DNA of 64,000 nt from Ureibacillus xyleni (GTDB lineage Bacteria > Bacillota > Bacilli > Bacillales_A > Planococcaceae), in contig NZ_OBMQ01000011.1 of NCBI RefSeq assembly GCF_900217795.1, positions 62,001 to 126,000 on the forward strand. Reading direction: 5' to 3'. The notes under the pieces are model-generated. The model was not told where the DNA came from, ran no database searches, and saw nothing but the letters and a program-made list of their open reading frames with translations. Numbering within the stretch: position 1 is the stretch's first letter; each line of letters begins with the position of its first letter. Positions 18,878 to 28,743 of this stretch are shown here, in pieces. The translations under genes and the position numbers were made by a program.

Positions 18878-19600
18878 CTATTCCCTTTCTTCTAACCAAT
18901 TGTAAAAAGAGACTTTTTTCAGCACTGGTTCTGATTGTTGCACTTTTTTAGGTTGTACTATAGTTGTTTTATTATGGAATTGTTCTGTATGTTTTTCTAC
19001 TTGTTTTACAGAAGTAATATTTTTCTTTTTCCATTCAAATAAAATACGGTCTATATAGCGTAATGATAGTTTGCCAGCTAACACAGCTTCTTTTAGTGCT
19101 GCTTTAATAATATTCGGTGAATGGTGATCAACATCCATCCACATGGAAATGGTTTCGATTTCCATTGGAGAAAGCAACCTTCCAAACTCCTGTTCAAAAA
19201 GAGAGAAAATCGCGCCCTCTTCGTTTTTCTCTTCCTCTTGTTCTTTTTTTCTAGTTGACGTTTCGAGATAATCGAGAATTCTTTCCCATAATGGGTATAC
19301 TGAATATTTTTCATATAATTTTCCATTTGAGTCAATGCCTTGTGTAATTTCTAAAAACCCTTTTTGAATCAACCTTTGTAGTTTAAGTGTGATATCATTT
19401 TCGTTAAAGTGGAGCCTTTCTGTCAGATCCGTGGGAGTTGGGAAATCATTTTGCTCTGAATGAAAAGCAAGAAGATGGAGTAAAAGAAGTGCTTCATCAT
19501 CAGGAATTTTTAATGACTTATAATGTTGAAAAAAAAGTTGAGGTACGTTTACATGCCCTTGATCTGACCACATCCGGAGTCGTTGATTTTTTACATTCAT
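18878..19600 (-). CDS. dnaD: Replication initiation protein DnaD
   Basis: Acts in replication initiation and PriA-dependent restart with DnaB and DnaI. The N-terminal winged helix (DnaD_N, about residues 10-100) is followed by a Lys/Glu-rich linker and the DDBH2 domain with the conserved FYNWLEERE-type end. At 240 residues it fits the family. AAGGGAG is placed well before the ATG. It heads the nth operon; asnS, which precedes it in B. subtilis, is separated here by an IS remnant. Confidence 0.93.
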   Translation of the reverse strand: MNVKNQRLRMWSDQGHVNVPQLFFQHYKSLKIPDDEALLLLHLLAFHSEQNDFPTPTDLTERLHFNENDITLKLQRLIQKGFLEITQGIDSNGKLYEKYSVYPLWERILDYLETSTRKKEQEEEKNEEGAIFSLFEQEFGRLLSPMEIETISMWMDVDHHSPNIIKAALKEAVLAGKLSLRYIDRILFEWKKKNITSVKQVEKHTEQFHNKTTIVQPKKVQQSEPVLKKVSFYNWLEERE

Positions 19601-19689
19601 TATTAGACTCCCTTCCTTCGAGAAAAATCATGATTGTTTTTATTCTTAGTTAATCGATAGATAGTGAGTTGGTACAATTCCAATTTTTC

Positions 19690-19800
19690 GCTTTTACTCC
19701 AACTCGATTTTATCTTTCAACCAGCTTTTGAAAGCCACTTCTATCCGATTTTGAATCGGTTTTGTCCTTCATCGAGCTTATGAAAACCATTTCTAGGTTG
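19690..19800. repeat. Diverged direct repeat in the dnaD-asnS gap
   Basis: TTTCAACCAGCTTTTGAAAG..CCACTTCTA is echoed about 55 bp later by CTTCATCGAGCTTATGAAAA..CCATTTCTA, with the small palindrome CCGATTTTGAATCGG (19745-19759) between them. It adjoins the IS3 remnant and may be part of a decayed element. No gene is visible in 19601-19820. Confidence 0.45.
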
Positions 19801-19820
19801 CATAGACTAATATCCTACAC

Positions 19821-20098
19821 TTAGCTTTCGTTAGAGAAGTGCATAGCCTTCCTTAAGATTTCATTTTCCTCTCTAAGTTGGGCTAATTGTTTTTCGTTTT
19901 GCTTTTTAAGTTTCTCCACTTCTGCAATGGGGATTTGGGGCTTATTGATTTTTGCTCTATATTCTTTTACCCACCGACTAATTGACTTTGGAGAAAGGTC
20001 GAGTTCATGCAAGTTCAGATGCTTTTCTACCTTGCTCTACAACTAATTTTGAAACATGCTCCTTAAATGCTTGATCGAACTGTTTACCTTTTTTTACA
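19821..20098 (-). pseudogene. IS3-family transposase OrfA remnant (frameshifted)
   Basis: The minus strand reads KKGKQFDQAFKEHVSKLV..QGRKASEL, then after a frameshift near 20010 HELDLSPKSISRWVKEYR and a leucine-zipper-like LKKQNEKQLAQLREENEIL. This is the helix-turn-helix plus coiled-coil layout of IS3-family OrfA. A stop ends it where OrfA normally ends, but no OrfB (DDE catalytic part) or terminal inverted repeats follow. It interrupts the usual asnS-dnaD linkage. Confidence 0.8.
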
Positions 20099-20120
20099 CA
20101 GCCTTTTTTTAAACTTAAAG

Positions 20121-20148
20121 GAAAACGCCCGTATAAACGGACGCTTTT
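20121..20148. terminator. Terminator after asnS
   Basis: ACGCCCGT (20125-20132) pairs with ACGGACGC (20137-20144) with two G-U pairs. TTTT follows on the minus strand and T6 on the plus strand. It lies just after the asnS stop. Confidence 0.75.
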
Positions 20149-20159
20149 TTATAGTTATT

Positions 20160-21455
20160 TTAAGGATAAAGTCTATTTAATAATCTTGGGAACGGAATAG
20201 ATTCACGTACATGTTCTGCACCACTGATCCAAGCAACCGTTCTTTCTAAACCTAAGCCGAATCCAGAGTGTGGAACAGAGCCTTGCTTACGTAAATCTAG
20301 GTACCATGCATAAGCTTGTTCATCTAACTTATGTTCTTGGATGCGTTGTTTTAGCAATTCAAAGTCATGAATACGTTCTGAGCCACCAATAATTTCTCCG
20401 TAGCCTTCTGGTGCGATTAAGTCCGCACATAAAACAACATCGTCTCTTTCTGGGTGAGGTTGCATATAGAACGGTTTAATACCAGTTGGATAGCAAGTAA
20501 TAAACACTGGTTTGTCATAATGCTCTGCAATTGCTGTTTCGTGTGGTGCGCCGAAATCGTCTCCCCATGTGATGTCAGTAAATCCTTTTTCTTGTAAAAA
20601 CTTAATCGCATCATCATAAGAAATACGTGGGAAAGGTGCTTGAATATTTTCAAGTTTTGACGTATCTCGATCAAGACGTTCTAATTCCATTTTGCAATTT
20701 TTCAATACGGATTGAACAATGTACGCAACGTATTGCTCTTGTACTTCTAAATTTTCTTCAAATTCAACAAATGCCATTTCTGGTTCAATCATCCAAAATT
20801 CAATTAAATGACGGCGAGTTTTTGATTTTTCTGCACGGAATGTTGGGCCAAACGAGAAAACCTTCCCTAACGCCATTGCCGCTGCTTCCATATATAACTG
20901 ACCAGATTGTGAAAGATACGCATCTTCGTCAAAATATTTTGTGTGGAAAAGCTCGGATGTTCCTTCTGGTGCTGAACCTGTTAAGATAGGAGGGTCAATT
21001 TTCACAAACCCGTTGTTGTTGAAAAATTCATAGGTAGCACGAATGATTTCATTGCGAATTTTCATAATGGCATGTTGTTTACGAGAACGTAGCCATAAAT
21101 GACGGTTATCCATTAAAAACTCAACACCATGTTCTTTCGGTGTAATTGGATAATCCACTGCAGCTTGAATGACTTCAATGCCAGTAATATTCAATTCACA
21201 ACCAAAGCTAGAACGTGTATCTTCCTTTACAACGCCTGTCACATACATTGATGTTTCTTGTGTCAAACCTTTTGCAGTCGCAAATAGTTCTTCCCCTACT
21301 TCTTCTTTAACGATGACGCCTTGGACAAAACCAGAACCATCACGTAATTGTAAGAAAGCAATTTTTCCGCTTGAACGTTTGTTTGCTAACCAAACGCCTA
21401 TTTTGACCGTTTCACCAATAGACGATGGCATTTCTTTAATCATAATTTTTTTCAT
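20160..21455 (-). CDS. asnS: Asparaginyl-tRNA synthetase
   Basis: Charges tRNA-Asn. An N-terminal OB-fold anticodon domain (about residues 1-110) precedes the class II catalytic core: motif 2 around [21 protein letters not shown] and motif 3 [12 protein letters not shown]. At 431 residues it matches the Bacillus enzyme. GGAGGAACAAT precedes the ATG. A 125-nt gap to aspB upstream contains a possible hairpin but no clear T-box. Confidence 0.97.
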   Translation of the reverse strand: MKKIMIKEMPSSIGETVKIGVWLANKRSSGKIAFLQLRDGSGFVQGVIVKEEVGEELFATAKGLTQETSMYVTGVVKEDTRSSFGCELNITGIEVIQAAVDYPITPKEHGVEFLMDNRHLWLRSRKQHAIMKIRNEIIRATYEFFNNNGFVKIDPPILTGSAPEGTSELFHTKYFDEDAYLSQSGQLYMEAAAMALGKVFSFGPTFRAEKSKTRRHLIEFWMIEPEMAFVEFEENLEVQEQYVAYIVQSVLKNCKMELERLDRDTSKLENIQAPFPRISYDDAIKFLQEKGFTDITWGDDFGAPHETAIAEHYDKPVFITCYPTGIKPFYMQPHPERDDVVLCADLIAPEGYGEIIGGSERIHDFELLKQRIQEHKLDEQAYAWYLDLRKQGSVPHSGFGLGLERTVAWISGAEHVRESIPFPRLLNRLYP

Positions 21456-21579
21456 ATTGTTCCTCCAACAATATTATTCTTGTCCAGATTCAGGCGTTGA
21501 TTTTCCCCAAAATGTAAAGGCGCGTTGGAATTTTTTTGTATGAAAGCAAAGCCAAGCGCCACTTACTTTTTATACTAAT

Positions 21580-22773
21580 TTAGTCTTGCCATTTCGATCT
21601 AACAAAGTTGTCCATTCGTTTTACCGCTTCTTCTAATAACTCTAAAGAAGTTGCATAGCTTAAACGAATTGTTGATGGTACACCGAAGCCTGAACCTGGA
21701 ATAACTGCAACATTTGCCTCTGTAAGTAAAGCTGTCACAAAGTCATCTACTGAATTGTATCCTGTTTTAGCTGCTGCTTCCGAAACATCTGGTAATAGAT
21801 AGAATGCACCTTGAGGTTTTAACACTTTAAAACCAGGGATCGCACTTAACTTTGGATAAATCACTTCTAAACGCGATTCAAATGCTTGACGCATTTCTTC
21901 AACAGAATTTTGTGGTCCATTATATGCTTCAATTGTTGCATATTGAGAAGTTGTCGTAGGGTTTGAAGTTGAATGAGATGCTAAGTCTGTCATTGGTTTG
22001 ATAATCTCTGCATCACCAGCTGCATAACCAATACGCCATCCTGTCATTGAATGGGATTTTGCCACACCGTTTACGACAATTGTACGAGCTTTCACTTCAT
22101 CAGAAAGTTGAGCAATTGAGAAATGTTCTACTCCATTGTATAAAAGCTTTTCATAAATTTCATCTGATACGATTAGGATATCGTGTTCAACGGCAACAGC
22201 CGCAAGTTCCGTAAGCTCTTCACGCGTGTAAACCATTCCAGAAGGGTTACTTGGCGAGTTAATGATAACCGCTTTTGTTTTTTCTGTAATTGCTTCGCGT
22301 AGTTGAGCTGCAGTAATTTTAAAGTTTTGTGCAGCATCACTTTCTACGTATACTGGGACACCGCCAGCTAGTTTTACTTGCTCCGGATATGAAACCCAGT
22401 AAGGAATTGGAATGATTACTTCATCGCCTTCATCTAAAATTACTTGGAATAGTGTATAAAGAACATGTTTCGCACCGATTCCAACGATGATTTCATTTTG
22501 TTTATATTGTAGTTGGTTATCACGAGATAATTTATCGATAATTGCTTGCTTTAAAGCAGGAAGCCCCCCTGCTGGCGTATATTTCGTAAATCCTTTGTTC
22601 ATCGATTCTAAAGCAGCATCAAGAATGTTTTGTGGTGTATTGAAATCCGGCTCACCAGCACCAAGACCAATTACATCAATGCCTTGATCTTTTAACTCTT
22701 TCGCTTTTGCTGTGATTGCTAAAGTTGTTGATGGTGTTAATGTTTTTACACGTTTGGCTAGTAGATCTTTCAT
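21580..22773 (-). CDS. aspB: Aspartate aminotransferase
   Basis: A PLP-dependent fold-type I aminotransferase that interconverts aspartate and oxaloacetate. It carries GLGAGEPDFNTP at the start, SPSNPSGMVYT, and VNGVAKSHSMTGWRIGYA with the PLP lysine. The 397 residues match subgroup Ib enzymes of Bacillales. It follows ypmB by 15 nt and precedes asnS, so aspartate/asparagine supply and tRNA charging are linked in one operon. Confidence 0.93.
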   Translation of the reverse strand: MKDLLAKRVKTLTPSTTLAITAKAKELKDQGIDVIGLGAGEPDFNTPQNILDAALESMNKGFTKYTPAGGLPALKQAIIDKLSRDNQLQYKQNEIIVGIGAKHVLYTLFQVILDEGDEVIIPIPYWVSYPEQVKLAGGVPVYVESDAAQNFKITAAQLREAITEKTKAVIINSPSNPSGMVYTREELTELAAVAVEHDILIVSDEIYEKLLYNGVEHFSIAQLSDEVKARTIVVNGVAKSHSMTGWRIGYAAGDAEIIKPMTDLASHSTSNPTTTSQYATIEAYNGPQNSVEEMRQAFESRLEVIYPKLSAIPGFKVLKPQGAFYLLPDVSEAAAKTGYNSVDDFVTALLTEANVAVIPGSGFGVPSTIRLSYATSLELLEEAVKRMDNFVRSKWQD

Positions 22774-22788
22774 CTTTTCATCTTCCCC

Positions 22789-23271
22789 TTATAAATTCAA
22801 AATGCGTTTCCACCATTCTCCATCTTCAAAAACAATATAGACGTAGTTAAGTTTTTCGGACTCGTTCATATAGGTAATTTCCCAAACTGGTCCGACTTCC
22901 TCATAGCCTAATTTTGTATGGAGGATTTTTTTTACTTTCTCTTCATTATTTAAAACCGATAAAGCTTGCTCCTTAGTAATACCGTCTTGCAAAAATATTT
23001 CCTGAATCGAATTTTCTTCTAAACTGATTGGAACAAATAATGCCTTTTCTTTACCGTCTTCATCTTCCCCGAACACAGTAACATACGGTTTATTACCATT
23101 ATAAACGTAGCTATCCGTTATTTTAGAAAGCTTTCCAGAAGAGATTGCTAGTTCTTCTGCTTGTTTCTCGATTTTATTAAATGGTGTATCAGCTTTCCAT
23201 ATTACGAGAATAGAAATAACAAGGGACAAAGAAAGTAAAAAAACCGATATGAAAATAACCCAGTTTTTCAT
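22789..23271 (-). CDS. ypmB: YpmB-like membrane-anchored PepSY/DUF5590 protein
   Basis: A 160-residue protein with an N-terminal membrane anchor (about residues 4-24) and an extracytoplasmic domain with the KEQALSVLNNEEKVKKIL and YVYIVFEDGEWWKR features of the cell-wall PepSY-like fold. GAAGGTGATTGA precedes the ATG. It sits in the dinG-ypmB-aspB order of Bacillales, with ypmA missing. Function unknown; an inhibitory or chaperone role outside the cell is only inferred from the fold. Confidence 0.8.
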   Translation of the reverse strand: MKNWVIFISVFLLSLSLVISILVIWKADTPFNKIEKQAEELAISSGKLSKITDSYVYNGNKPYVTVFGEDEDGKEKALFVPISLEENSIQEIFLQDGITKEQALSVLNNEEKVKKILHTKLGYEEVGPVWEITYMNESEKLNYVYIVFEDGEWWKRILNL

Positions 23272-23298
23272 TCAATCACCTTCATATTCGTTTTAGTC

Positions 23299-26118
23299 TT
23301 ACTTGTCATTTTCGTCAACCTGCTTTCTTTCCTCATCTTTGTTATTATACCAATGTTCTATCTCTAAAACCATATCCTGTAGTGGTAGTTTATGAATAGA
23401 AATTTCGGGTAAAGATTTCAAAAATTCTACTCCATATGACTTTGTTTCAATTCGACGGTCTAGCACAATAAAAACACCTTTATCTTGTGATGACCGAATG
23501 AGACGACCAAATCCTTGTTTAAATCGTAAAATTGCTTCTGGTAATGATAATTCAGTGAAGGCATTTCGCCCTTGTTGTTGAATCATTAGAGATTTTGCTT
23601 TGAAGGTAGGTTCATCTGGAGAAGAGAATGGTAGACGAACGATAATTACTGAAGATAAACTATCCCCCGGTACATCTACCCCCTCCCAAAAGCTGTTTGT
23701 CCCGAATAATACGGAGTGACTAAACTTTTGAAATGATTTTAATAACCTCATCCGACTTCCATTCGTTACCCCTTGTGCAAACAGCATATATTCACTTAGC
23801 AATTCGCTTTCTTGAATCAGTTCAACGGTTTTTCGTAACATATCTTGGGATGTAAATAATACAAAACAACGCCCATTTGTAGCCCGAACAATTCTAGTAA
23901 CGGCTAATGCAACAGATTCTATAAAATCTGTTTGGGAAACTGCTTGAATATCTGGCATATCTGTTACGATATAAGTTTGTGCACCCTTATAATAGTGGGA
24001 TGGAGCTTGAAGAGTTAGTAAAGGCACTGAACTTTTGATTCCTAGTTGGTCTGCAATAAACCGTTCATTATTAGGGACAGAAAGCGACCCAGATGTCCAA
24101 ATGACTGCTACTTTCTCTCTAATAGGGTTAAACAACTGCTGTATTTTAGTTGTAATATCAATTGGTTTTTTAATGACACGGATACTTCCTGGGAGATTTC
24201 GTAAATCAATTTCAATCCATGACGTGTAGTCCGTACTTTGTTGTAGGAACACTTCATCCCATTCTGCTACTTTGATTTTATATTCACGAATCCAATATTC
24301 CCACTGTTCCACAACAATTTTGTGCTGCGTGGCAATTTGTTCAATATCGGCTTTATAAATTTCTACCATTCGTTCTGCAAGTTCAATCCAATTTTGCATT
24401 GCATGAGAGACACTTTTCATTAATCCTTGATCAAGTACCAATTCCGATAAAAATGCGTTTTGTTTCGTTTCACCTTTTACTTTAGGTTTTAGTCCCTTCA
24501 TCTGAAAAACAATTTCCTGCATTGCTTTATCAAATAAGTTAACTAATCTCATGTATTTGCGTTCTAATTGATGGAATAGTTGTAATGGGACGCGTTGATT
24601 CTTTAAGGCAATTGTTTGAAAAGCCGTAAATAACTGCTGATCTGTAGATAATCCAATTTGTCCAAAAACATATTTCCAGTTGGTAAAAGTGAAAATCGAT
24701 TCGTCACGATTAACCGCCGCTTGTATGAACTGGTGTGCTTCATCAATGATCCATCCATCAATACTATCAAAAATAGGCTCATTTCGAACTAAATCTGCTA
24801 ACAACATCGCATGATTTGTAATAATTAAATCAGCTTCTTCGCTTTCCTGAATGGCTCTTTCGTAAAAGTCAAAAACTTGCTGTTGCTGTTTTTGGTTTTC
24901 ATTATTTTTTCGAATTTTGTCAATAAATAACTGACCCCCACCCGAGACATTTAGCTCGGTTAAATCCCCTGTGTTCGTCTTCGAAAGCCAAACTAAAACT
25001 TGAAGAATCGTTAATGTTTCATCATAAGATAAATCTCGCATATTCATTAATTGCTCGAATTTCGCAACATCAACATAATTTTGTTTCCCTTTTAAAAGGG
25101 TTACGTTCACCTTACATCCTAGTATTTTCTCTACTTTCGGTAATTCACTGGCTAAAAGTTGTTCTAATAAATGTGTTGTATAAGTGCTAATGCATATTTT
25201 TTTATGATTTTGTTTCGCATAGATAACGGATGGCAATAAATAGCCGATTGTTTTTCCGATTCCTGTTGAAGCTTCAATCATAAGTTCTGTTTTTTTATTT
25301 AAATTTTCCCAAATGGCATCCATCATTTGAAATTGCCCAGGACGTTCTTCAAATGATTGTATTTGTTGTTGAAATAAAGCAATTTTTTCTTCTGCTGTAC
25401 TTGGGAACAGTAGTGAATCTTGGTTGTCTTGCATTTTGGAAGGTCGTTTTTTTAATGCCAATTGATTAAAATAAACATTTTCACTTTCTTCTGATACTGT
25501 TTTTCGTTTTATTTGCAATGCATCAAACAATAGCTGAGAAATATTCGTTTTAAGCTGAAACGATTTTTTATGCAATTGCTCTAATGTCGTTAATGGAAGT
25601 GATAACAACTCTTCCCAACATTTTTTCAAAAGGTAGGCACAGGCTTTGGCATCATCATCCGCGCGATGAGCATTGTCTAATGGAATATCTAAATCCGCTG
25701 CCAAGTCCCCTAATTTATAGCTGATAGAAGTAGGAAATAAAATTTTTGAAAGCTCGACAGTATCAATTTTTTTCCCTCTCCATTTGGGTAATCCTGCACG
25801 TAAAAACTCAGATTGTAAAAAAGATAAATCAAAATCAGTATTATGGGCTACGAAAATTGCATCTTGTAAAAGTTCGTATATTTCATTTGCATGGGCTTCG
25901 AAAGGCAATGCATCCGCCACATCTGCATCAGTAATATTCGTCAAATCCTGAATAAATAGTGGAATTGGTTTACCTGGATGAATGAATGATGTAAAAGTCT
26001 TCTCTATACACCAATCTTTCATAATGACTATTGCAATTTGTATCATTCGATCTCCTGAAGCAGGCGAATGACCTGTTGTTTCTAAATCAACAATTGCAAA
26101 CTTTTGACTTTCCATCAT
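23299..26118 (-). CDS. dinG: DinG: DEDDh exonuclease fused to an XPD-like helicase domain
   Basis: A DNA-processing enzyme of Gram-positive DinG type. The first ~180 residues form an epsilon-like DEDDh exonuclease (VDLETTG, AHNTDFDLSF, HRADDDAKA). The helicase core follows with EASTGIGKT (Walker A), IIDEAHQF and the C-terminal QGFGRLIRS. The cysteine cluster of YpvA is absent, as is typical of the fused form, which has been reported to act as a 3'-5' exonuclease in Staphylococcus. The frame opens at 26163; I chose the first ATG of the MM pair (26118) because GTGAGTTGAG lies upstream and family members start near DLETTG. Length 939 residues. Confidence 0.92.
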   Translation of the reverse strand: MMESQKFAIVDLETTGHSPASGDRMIQIAIVIMKDWCIEKTFTSFIHPGKPIPLFIQDLTNITDADVADALPFEAHANEIYELLQDAIFVAHNTDFDLSFLQSEFLRAGLPKWRGKKIDTVELSKILFPTSISYKLGDLAADLDIPLDNAHRADDDAKACAYLLKKCWEELLSLPLTTLEQLHKKSFQLKTNISQLLFDALQIKRKTVSEESENVYFNQLALKKRPSKMQDNQDSLLFPSTAEEKIALFQQQIQSFEERPGQFQMMDAIWENLNKKTELMIEASTGIGKTIGYLLPSVIYAKQNHKKICISTYTTHLLEQLLASELPKVEKILGCKVNVTLLKGKQNYVDVAKFEQLMNMRDLSYDETLTILQVLVWLSKTNTGDLTELNVSGGGQLFIDKIRKNNENQKQQQQVFDFYERAIQESEEADLIITNHAMLLADLVRNEPIFDSIDGWIIDEAHQFIQAAVNRDESIFTFTNWKYVFGQIGLSTDQQLFTAFQTIALKNQRVPLQLFHQLERKYMRLVNLFDKAMQEIVFQMKGLKPKVKGETKQNAFLSELVLDQGLMKSVSHAMQNWIELAERMVEIYKADIEQIATQHKIVVEQWEYWIREYKIKVAEWDEVFLQQSTDYTSWIEIDLRNLPGSIRVIKKPIDITTKIQQLFNPIREKVAVIWTSGSLSVPNNERFIADQLGIKSSVPLLTLQAPSHYYKGAQTYIVTDMPDIQAVSQTDFIESVALAVTRIVRATNGRCFVLFTSQDMLRKTVELIQESELLSEYMLFAQGVTNGSRMRLLKSFQKFSHSVLFGTNSFWEGVDVPGDSLSSVIIVRLPFSSPDEPTFKAKSLMIQQQGRNAFTELSLPEAILRFKQGFGRLIRSSQDKGVFIVLDRRIETKSYGVEFLKSLPEISIHKLPLQDMVLEIEHWYNNKDEERKQVDENDK

Positions 26119-26240
26119 TTTTCTCAACTCACATTTTAATAAATTATAAAGGAATTTTATCATACTTAATTATCTCTGGTCATGCTTTACCCCTATTATT
26201 AAAGTTCGATTACAATTGCATAATTCTTTTCAAGCAACAG

Positions 26241-26274
26241 AAAAAAGCGCCTATTCTAATAGAAGAACAGACGC
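26241..26274 (-). terminator. Terminator-like hairpin 3 upstream of dinG
   Basis: On the minus strand GCGTCTGTTCT pairs with AGAATAGGCGC (two mismatches), followed by TTTTTT. It is closest to dinG in a series of three. Confidence 0.7.
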
Positions 26275-26288
26275 GAAATTTTATAAAT

Positions 26289-26317
26289 AAAAAGAGCAGG
26301 GGCTCATCTCCCTGCTC
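26289..26317 (-). terminator. Terminator-like hairpin 2 upstream of dinG
   Basis: On the minus strand GAGCAGGG pairs perfectly with CCCTGCTC across 8 nt, followed by TTTTTATTT. Confidence 0.75.
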
Positions 26318-26320
26318 ATG

Positions 26321-26396
26321 AAAAAAAGCACTCCGACAATCCGTGCCGTAAGCGAGTGCTTTAGTTGTAAAGTATATACTTTACTAGGTTTGGCAC
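26321..26396 (-). promoter_or_regulatory. Candidate attenuator or structured RNA upstream of dinG
   Basis: On the minus strand AAAGCACTC (26354-26362) pairs with GAGTGCTTT (26325-26333), followed by T-rich sequence, a strong terminator. An alternative fold pairs GTGCC (26392-26396) with GGCAC (26343-26347) and encloses an 18-bp perfect palindrome, GTAAAGTATATACTTTAC (26367-26384). The two folds cannot coexist because the terminator's first arm lies within the alternative fold and its loop contains GGCAC. I do not recognise a known riboswitch class. Confidence 0.5.
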
Positions 26397-26519
26397 CTAT
26401 TAATATTTTATATCAACAATAGTAAAAAGACAACATAAAATTACATGAAGCAAAATTTTTACACATTTTATAGAAATTTTTTGACATTTCAAAATTTACC
26501 TTACACTTCAGTAGTATTT

Positions 26520-26547
26520 AATGTTATATTCTGAATAATATAACATT
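26520..26547. promoter_or_regulatory. Operator-like inverted repeat before the chemoreceptor gene
   Basis: AATGTTATATT and AATATAACATT form perfect 11-bp arms around a 6-bp spacer, 58 bp before the chemoreceptor ATG. A possible -35 TTGACA is at 26481-26486. This looks like a dimeric repressor site, but no dedicated regulator is adjacent. Confidence 0.5.
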
Positions 26548-26604
26548 TCATCCAACAACTGGGTACAAATGTTATTTAGTACATTTAAAATTAGGTGGGT
26601 TTCT

Positions 26605-28698
26605 ATGAAAAAACAAAAGAATCTTGTGCTAAAACTATCTTTATTAACCATCAGTATCTTTGTTTTGCTATTCGGAATTTATAGTGTTGTTTCTACTGTT
26701 TTAGTTTATCGTAATAGTCTAAAACAGAGTGAGGAGAATATCCAAGCTGTTAGTGAATCTGCCACAAAGGAAATTCAACAAATTTTTGAAGAAACTATTA
26801 GTGTATTAAGAACAGAATCGGATGTTGTTTCCTCTTTGCACGCTCAAAATCAATTAACACCCAACCATATCATGCAACTGCAACAACAAGTGTTAAATAC
26901 AAACGAAAATTTCTTAGGCGTTTCGATTATTTTAGATGCAGCTAATGTACAGGAAATTGACGAGAATGATATAGATATTCGAAATAATTCAAACCTCTAT
27001 GCTCATTATACATACAGAGAAAATGGCAAAATTACAACGATGCATTTAGAGGATGTTGCGCAAGCAGATTGGTTTACTGTACCTAAAGATAAACAATTAC
27101 CATATGTTACGGAACCTTTTGATTACGACCTTAACGGAAAGACGGTCTCTATGGTAACTGTTACAATGCCAATCCTCATTAATAATCAGTTTTTCGGCGT
27201 AGCGTTAGCAGATTTCACACTGGATTTCTTAGATGAAATTATCGCGAGAAATGTACCAGCAACGGCCATTCAACGGGTTATTTCACCTGGTGGTATAGTC
27301 CTATCTGATAGTTCGAATGAAGAAAATAAAAAACAGCAAATAACTAATTTTGTAGCTGATTGGGATTCTCATTCTAAAAAGATACAATCTGGAGAGACGG
27401 TAACATTTTACGCTAATGATGGGGCATTAAATAATAAAGAAGCATTTTCTCTTTTTACACCACTAAAAATCGATCAAAATGAAAAAAATTGGATAGTGCA
27501 AACCCTTATTCCAAAATCAACTATTTTAGCGACCTATAATTCGATTGTAAAAATAACAATTTTGGCGGCTATCTTAATGTCTGTCATTCTTGCAGCGTTA
27601 ACTTATCTATTCATTTCAAGAAATTTGAAGCCTCTACAAAATGTTAAGTTTGCTTTAGAAGAAGCTGCTGCTGGGAAATTAACGGTGGAAGTGGATAAAA
27701 GCCGCTTAAACAATGATGAGATTGGTTCAGTTGCTTTTGCTTTCAATCATATGCGAGAACAGATGCACACGGTTGTAGGAAATGTTAGTTCCGCTTCAGA
27801 TTTAATATTGGAAAAATCCGTACAAATGAATCGTTCGATGGAAGAAATGTCCCAAAGTAGTGAAGAAATCGCAAAAGCAATCGAGGAAATCGCAAAGGGT
27901 GCCCAGGTTCAATCAGCAGAAATTGACCAATCGAATAGTCAAATGTCTTCATTGGGCGATAAAATTGATGAACTTTCAGAGATTTCCAATGAGATGCTAG
28001 AAAGTATTCACGAATCAAGCAATCAAGCTCATCGTGGAATGGAAGAGGTTCATAACTTACGTCAACAAACAAATGAAGTGTCAACTGTGAATGAAGATCT
28101 AGACCTACAAATGAACACTTTAGGAGAAAGAATTCAAAACATCAACAAAGTGATGGAATCTATCCAAACCATTACTGCTCAAACAAATTTATTAGCTTTA
28201 AATGCGTCAATTGAAGCAGCCCGTGCAGGTGAACATGGGAAAGGTTTTGCTGTCGTTGCAGAAGAGGTAAGAAAATTAGCTGAACAATCACAACGAGAAA
28301 CAGAAGAGGTCCAACATACGGTTACGTCTATTTTACAACAAGCCGAACAAACATCACGCATTGTTCAAAAAAGTCGTACTTTAATGACTTTGCAAAGAGA
28401 GTCGGTTACAAGTACTGAAACTGCATTTAAAGAGCAATTAACGCATGCTTCCCATATCGAACAACGGATTAATCAATTTATTGAACGTTTAAGAGCTATG
28501 CTAGATGAAAAGGAAAATACTGTATTAGGCATGCAGCAAATAGTTGCAATTTCAGAACAATCTGCAGCTAGTGCTGAAGAAGTAACAGCTAGTGCAGCCG
28601 AACAACATAATGAAATTGAAAAAATTGTTGATATGATGAACGAATTACGAGATTTAGCGAATGATTTGAAAGTTGCCACAGAAAAATTCATATTGTAA
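26605..28698 (+). CDS. Methyl-accepting chemotaxis protein (dCache-HAMP-MCP)
   Basis: A 697-residue transmembrane chemoreceptor. One membrane helix at about residues 9-30, a dCache-like periplasm-side sensor (about 35-310), a second helix (about 315-338), HAMP, and a long cytoplasmic coiled coil. The tip [20 protein letters not shown] and [18 protein letters not shown] is the conserved hairpin that binds CheW/CheA. AGGTGG precedes the ATG at 26605; the frame opens 36 nt earlier without a site. The ligand is unknown. It is inserted between panD and dinG relative to B. subtilis. Confidence 0.93.
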   Translation: MKKQKNLVLKLSLLTISIFVLLFGIYSVVSTVLVYRNSLKQSEENIQAVSESATKEIQQIFEETISVLRTESDVVSSLHAQNQLTPNHIMQLQQQVLNTNENFLGVSIILDAANVQEIDENDIDIRNNSNLYAHYTYRENGKITTMHLEDVAQADWFTVPKDKQLPYVTEPFDYDLNGKTVSMVTVTMPILINNQFFGVALADFTLDFLDEIIARNVPATAIQRVISPGGIVLSDSSNEENKKQQITNFVADWDSHSKKIQSGETVTFYANDGALNNKEAFSLFTPLKIDQNEKNWIVQTLIPKSTILATYNSIVKITILAAILMSVILAALTYLFISRNLKPLQNVKFALEEAAAGKLTVEVDKSRLNNDEIGSVAFAFNHMREQMHTVVGNVSSASDLILEKSVQMNRSMEEMSQSSEEIAKAIEEIAKGAQVQSAEIDQSNSQMSSLGDKIDELSEISNEMLESIHESSNQAHRGMEEVHNLRQQTNEVSTVNEDLDLQMNTLGERIQNINKVMESIQTITAQTNLLALNASIEAARAGEHGKGFAVVAEEVRKLAEQSQRETEEVQHTVTSILQQAEQTSRIVQKSRTLMTLQRESVTSTETAFKEQLTHASHIEQRINQFIERLRAMLDEKENTVLGMQQIVAISEQSAASAEEVTASAAEQHNEIEKIVDMMNELRDLANDLKVATEKFIL

Positions 28699-28705
28699 CA
28701 AAATT

Positions 28706-28738
28706 AGAGGGTCATCTTGTCGATAGATGTACCCTCTT
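28706..28738. terminator. Bidirectional terminator between chemoreceptor and lpd
   Basis: AGAGGGT-ATCT pairs with AGAT-ACCCTCT across 7 nt. It serves the converging genes on both sides. Confidence 0.8.
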
Positions 28739-28743
28739 TCCAT

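Noticed and set aside
21456-21579. T-box leader between aspB and asnS
   Set aside because: No T-box core (AGGGTGGNACCGCG-like) is visible in either strand. The imperfect GGCGC/GCGCC stem alone is not enough.
26321-26400. Known riboswitch (c-di-GMP-I, preQ1, SAM, THF, fluoride) upstream of dinG or the chemoreceptor
   Set aside because: The characteristic conserved cores of these classes are not present on either strand. Only generic terminator/alternative-stem logic can be supported.
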